This document shows, piece by piece, positions 13,788-15,136 of a stretch of DNA of 15,136 bases; the stretch's first letter is position 1, and every line of letters starts with the position of its first letter. A program made the position numbers and the translations under genes. Source of the DNA: Baffinella frigidus (Eukaryota; Cryptophyceae; Cryptomonadales; Baffinellaceae); the NCBI GenBank assembly GCA_026770585.1, contig MU647106.1:35126-50261 (forward strand). Direction: 5' to 3'. The notes beneath the pieces are model-generated. The model saw nothing but the letters and a program-made list of their open reading frames with translations. It was not told the DNA's origin and ran no database searches.

Positions 13788-13847
13788 ATGGAGGATGCCG
13801 AGGGCGCCGGCGACATGTACTGCTTCCGCTGCAGCGACGGCGATGAG
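13788..13847 (+). CDS. candidate first exon of a divergent plus-strand gene, product unknown
   Basis: 20 codons from ATG: MEDAEGAGDMYCFRCSDGDE, then donor GTCCCG (phase 0), which fits the phase 0 entry of the exon at 14964. Y-C-F-R-C is a possible zinc-binding pair. The start at 13788 is preferred over an in-frame ATG at 13764 because of its acidic, N-terminus-like sequence, but this is a weak preference. The frame stays open for another 110 codons, and I read that part as intron. I do not recognise the protein. Confidence 0.45.
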
Positions 13848-14246
13848 GTCCCGTCCCCCACAGCCTCCCCAAACAGCGAGGCTCGGGCTATGGAAGACGG
13901 AGGGGCGTTGACGCGCCGAAGCGGCGAGGCGGGCGAGCGGGGCACGTGTTTCCAGTGGCGGCAGTGGAGTGGGCGTGCATTAGTCGGCCTGTGCTCGTTC
14001 CGAGTTGCTGAACAGGCGAACCGGGACCCTGCTTCCTGGCTGCTGCTCTCCTCCGCTCATCCTACCTCCAACAGCTCTGCTTCCCTCCCTGTGCCATGCC
14101 CAGGCCAGAGGCCGAGGCACCACGCCTTTCACGGCTCCGTTCCTCCCCATGTAAAAAAATCTGCGGAGAATTCCCTCCTTGCTCCCGACAGCTGAGCAAC
14201 GACTCTTCCTCTGTTTGTCTTGGGATCTCCTCGGCCAACCACTCGG

Positions 14247-14293
14247 CTCACCGGCTTTTGCTGAAAGGCTTCTCACCGGCTTTTGCTGAAAAG
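14247..14293 (+). repeat. 25-bp direct repeat, two copies
   Basis: CTCACCGGCTTTTGCTGAAA occurs twice with a period of 25 bp. Confidence 0.92.
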
Positions 14294-14429
14294 CGATCAA
14301 CGATCAACGTGGATCCGAGGGGGATGGCAGCGTCAGCGATGGTTCCTGCTCGGGTGGAATGCGTTGGGGAGGGGGGGGGGGTTGTCGTACGGACACGCAG
14401 CCGGTCGGACGCGAGCAAGTTCATAGGGA

Positions 14430-14576
14430 AACGACCCGAAATTAGGGTAGTTTAGCCTACGGATCTCCTATGACCAGGCCTACCGTAGGAGGTATGTCTC
14501 CTAGGACCAGGTCCTAGGAACCCCTCGGCCTACGGTAGGTAATCCGTAGGCTAAACTACCCTAATTTCGGGTCGTT
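14430..14576. mobile_element. 147-bp MITE-like element with perfect 35-bp terminal inverted repeats
   Basis: Arms 14430-14464 and 14542-14576 are exact complements (starting AACGACCCGAAATTAGGGTA). Inside lie further palindromes, including TCCTAGGACC-A-GGTCCTAGGA at 14499-14519 and paired CCTACCGTAGG/CCTACGGTAGG. No open frame and no obvious target duplication. The whole element can fold into one long nested hairpin. Confidence 0.9.
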
Positions 14577-14629
14577 AAACAACTAAAGTGACGAGTAGCG
14601 CAGCAAGTGCAGGTCCCAGGCTAGAGAAA

Positions 14630-14752
14630 ACTTAGCTCTGTCTTAGTCGATCTGGGCTCACCAACTTGGTGGGCCTGGGCTCTGTTTCACTCCAGAGTTG
14701 ACGAATTTTTACCGCACACACAGCTTGTCAACTTAATAGCTGTGTTTTCAAG
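14630..14752 (-). repeat. dispersed repeat family copy R5
   Basis: Matches the 4590-4735 copy in order (TAGCTCTGTC, CTGGGCTC, CTCCAGAGTTGAC, TTTACCGC, CAACTT-AATAG). It is inverted relative to 14797-14895, so the two could pair. Confidence 0.75.
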
Positions 14753-14796
14753 CTCTGCCTGAATCGTGTTAGCGCCTCACGCGGGCTGACCTGCCA

Positions 14797-14895
14797 TTCT
14801 CAAGTTGACATGCTGGGTCGCGGTACAAATCTTTCAACCTTGGGGCAAGAAAAGAGCCCGGACTCACCAAACTGGTCCGCCCAAATAGACTGGGG
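14797..14895 (+). repeat. dispersed repeat family copy R6
   Basis: AAGTTGACATGCTGGGTCGC, GGTACAAATC, TCAACCTTGGGGCAAG and AAAGAGCCCGG match copies at 1079-1163 and 1680-1775. Confidence 0.75.
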
Positions 14896-14963
14896 CAGCG
14901 CTAGGCTCGGGGGAAGGTGACAAGCGTGACTGGAAGTTGACGCGCGCATCAACTTTGGGGCAG

Positions 14964-15077
14964 GTAACGGACGTGTGGGTGCATGTCGACATTCTGTGGG
15001 ACGAGTTCTCGGCCCGCCTGGACCGCCGCTTCTCCCGCGCTGTCTTCATTGTCTATCGCCGCGAGGCCGATTCTCAG
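14964..15077 (+). CDS. candidate second exon of the plus-strand gene, product unknown
   Basis: 38 codons between acceptor TTGGGGCAG and donor GTACCC, phase 0 to 0. It reads VTDVWVHVDILWDEFSARLD, then RRFSRAVFIVYRREADSQ. The composition (alternating hydrophobic, aromatic and charged residues, GC-rich third positions) looks like real protein. I cannot assign a family. The gene continues right of the window; its next intron begins at 15078. Confidence 0.6.
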
Positions 15078-15136
15078 GTACCCACACTGCCCTCTATGGG
15101 GCGTATTCAAAAGTCCATTTTTGAGGGTTTGGGGGG

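Larger units (their letters stand above)
13848..14963 (+). other. candidate intron 1 of the plus-strand gene, repeat-rich
   Basis: 1,116 bp holding a 25-bp direct repeat (14247-14293), an inverted-repeat element (14430-14576) and three dispersed-repeat pieces (14630-14752, 14797-14895, 14930-14963). It lacks telomere-like arrays, unlike the introns of the ligase gene. Confidence 0.5.

Noticed and set aside
13764-14195. Plus-strand frame of 143 codons taken as one uninterrupted gene
   Set aside because: After about codon 28 the composition becomes unlike the neighbouring exons, and a phase-compatible donor (GTCCCG) lies at 13848. I keep only the first part as an exon, with moderate confidence.
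14096-14455. Plus-strand 119-codon open frame
   Set aside because: It runs across a tandem repeat and into the arm of an inverted-repeat element, with no family resemblance.

Overview
The window is eukaryotic nuclear DNA, most likely from a green alga (Viridiplantae). There are no long uninterrupted genes. Short GC-rich exons are separated by short introns packed with telomere-like heptamers (TTTAGGG, the plant/chlorophyte telomere type, with TTTGGGG, TTTCGGG and other variants). A large repeat-rich prasinophyte-type genome such as Cymbomonas would fit, but that name is a guess from general familiarity with such sequence, not a search result.

Almost all of the window (97-13376, minus strand, reading right to left) is one gene cut into about 42 exons. 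Translating each exon between splice sites and checking reading phase gives a nearly continuous protein of about 1,250 residues that I recognise as a PRT6/UBR1-type N-recognin, an E3 ubiquitin ligase of the N-degron (N-end rule) pathway. Exons 1-2 carry a complete UBR-box zinc finger. Exons 9-25 match the helical body of UBR1/PRT6, including an xAGVWRRNG motif. Exon 36 holds a charged K/R/A-rich helix. Exons 38 and 41 carry the first two parts of a RING-H2 finger. The gene runs off the left edge before the last RING cysteine pair and the C-terminal domain. Only exon 27 (4923-4949) does not fit cleanly.

A second gene appears to start divergently on the plus strand (exon candidates 13788-13847 and 14964-15077) and leaves the window on the right. 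I do not recognise its product. The two genes share a 411-bp upstream region.

The most unusual signal is in the introns. At least nine exons have extra, mostly decayed partial copies beside them. Copies holding the exon start plus acceptor lie upstream of the intact exon; copies holding the exon end plus donor lie downstream. That is the polarity expected from short tandem duplications with a breakpoint inside an exon. Exon 11 exists in four copies and exon 21 in three. The telomere-like repeats also supply many splice sites (donor GTAAACCC, acceptor CCTAAACCAG). Several foldback or MITE-like elements, a dispersed repeat family in both orientations, and four GC-AG introns complete the picture.
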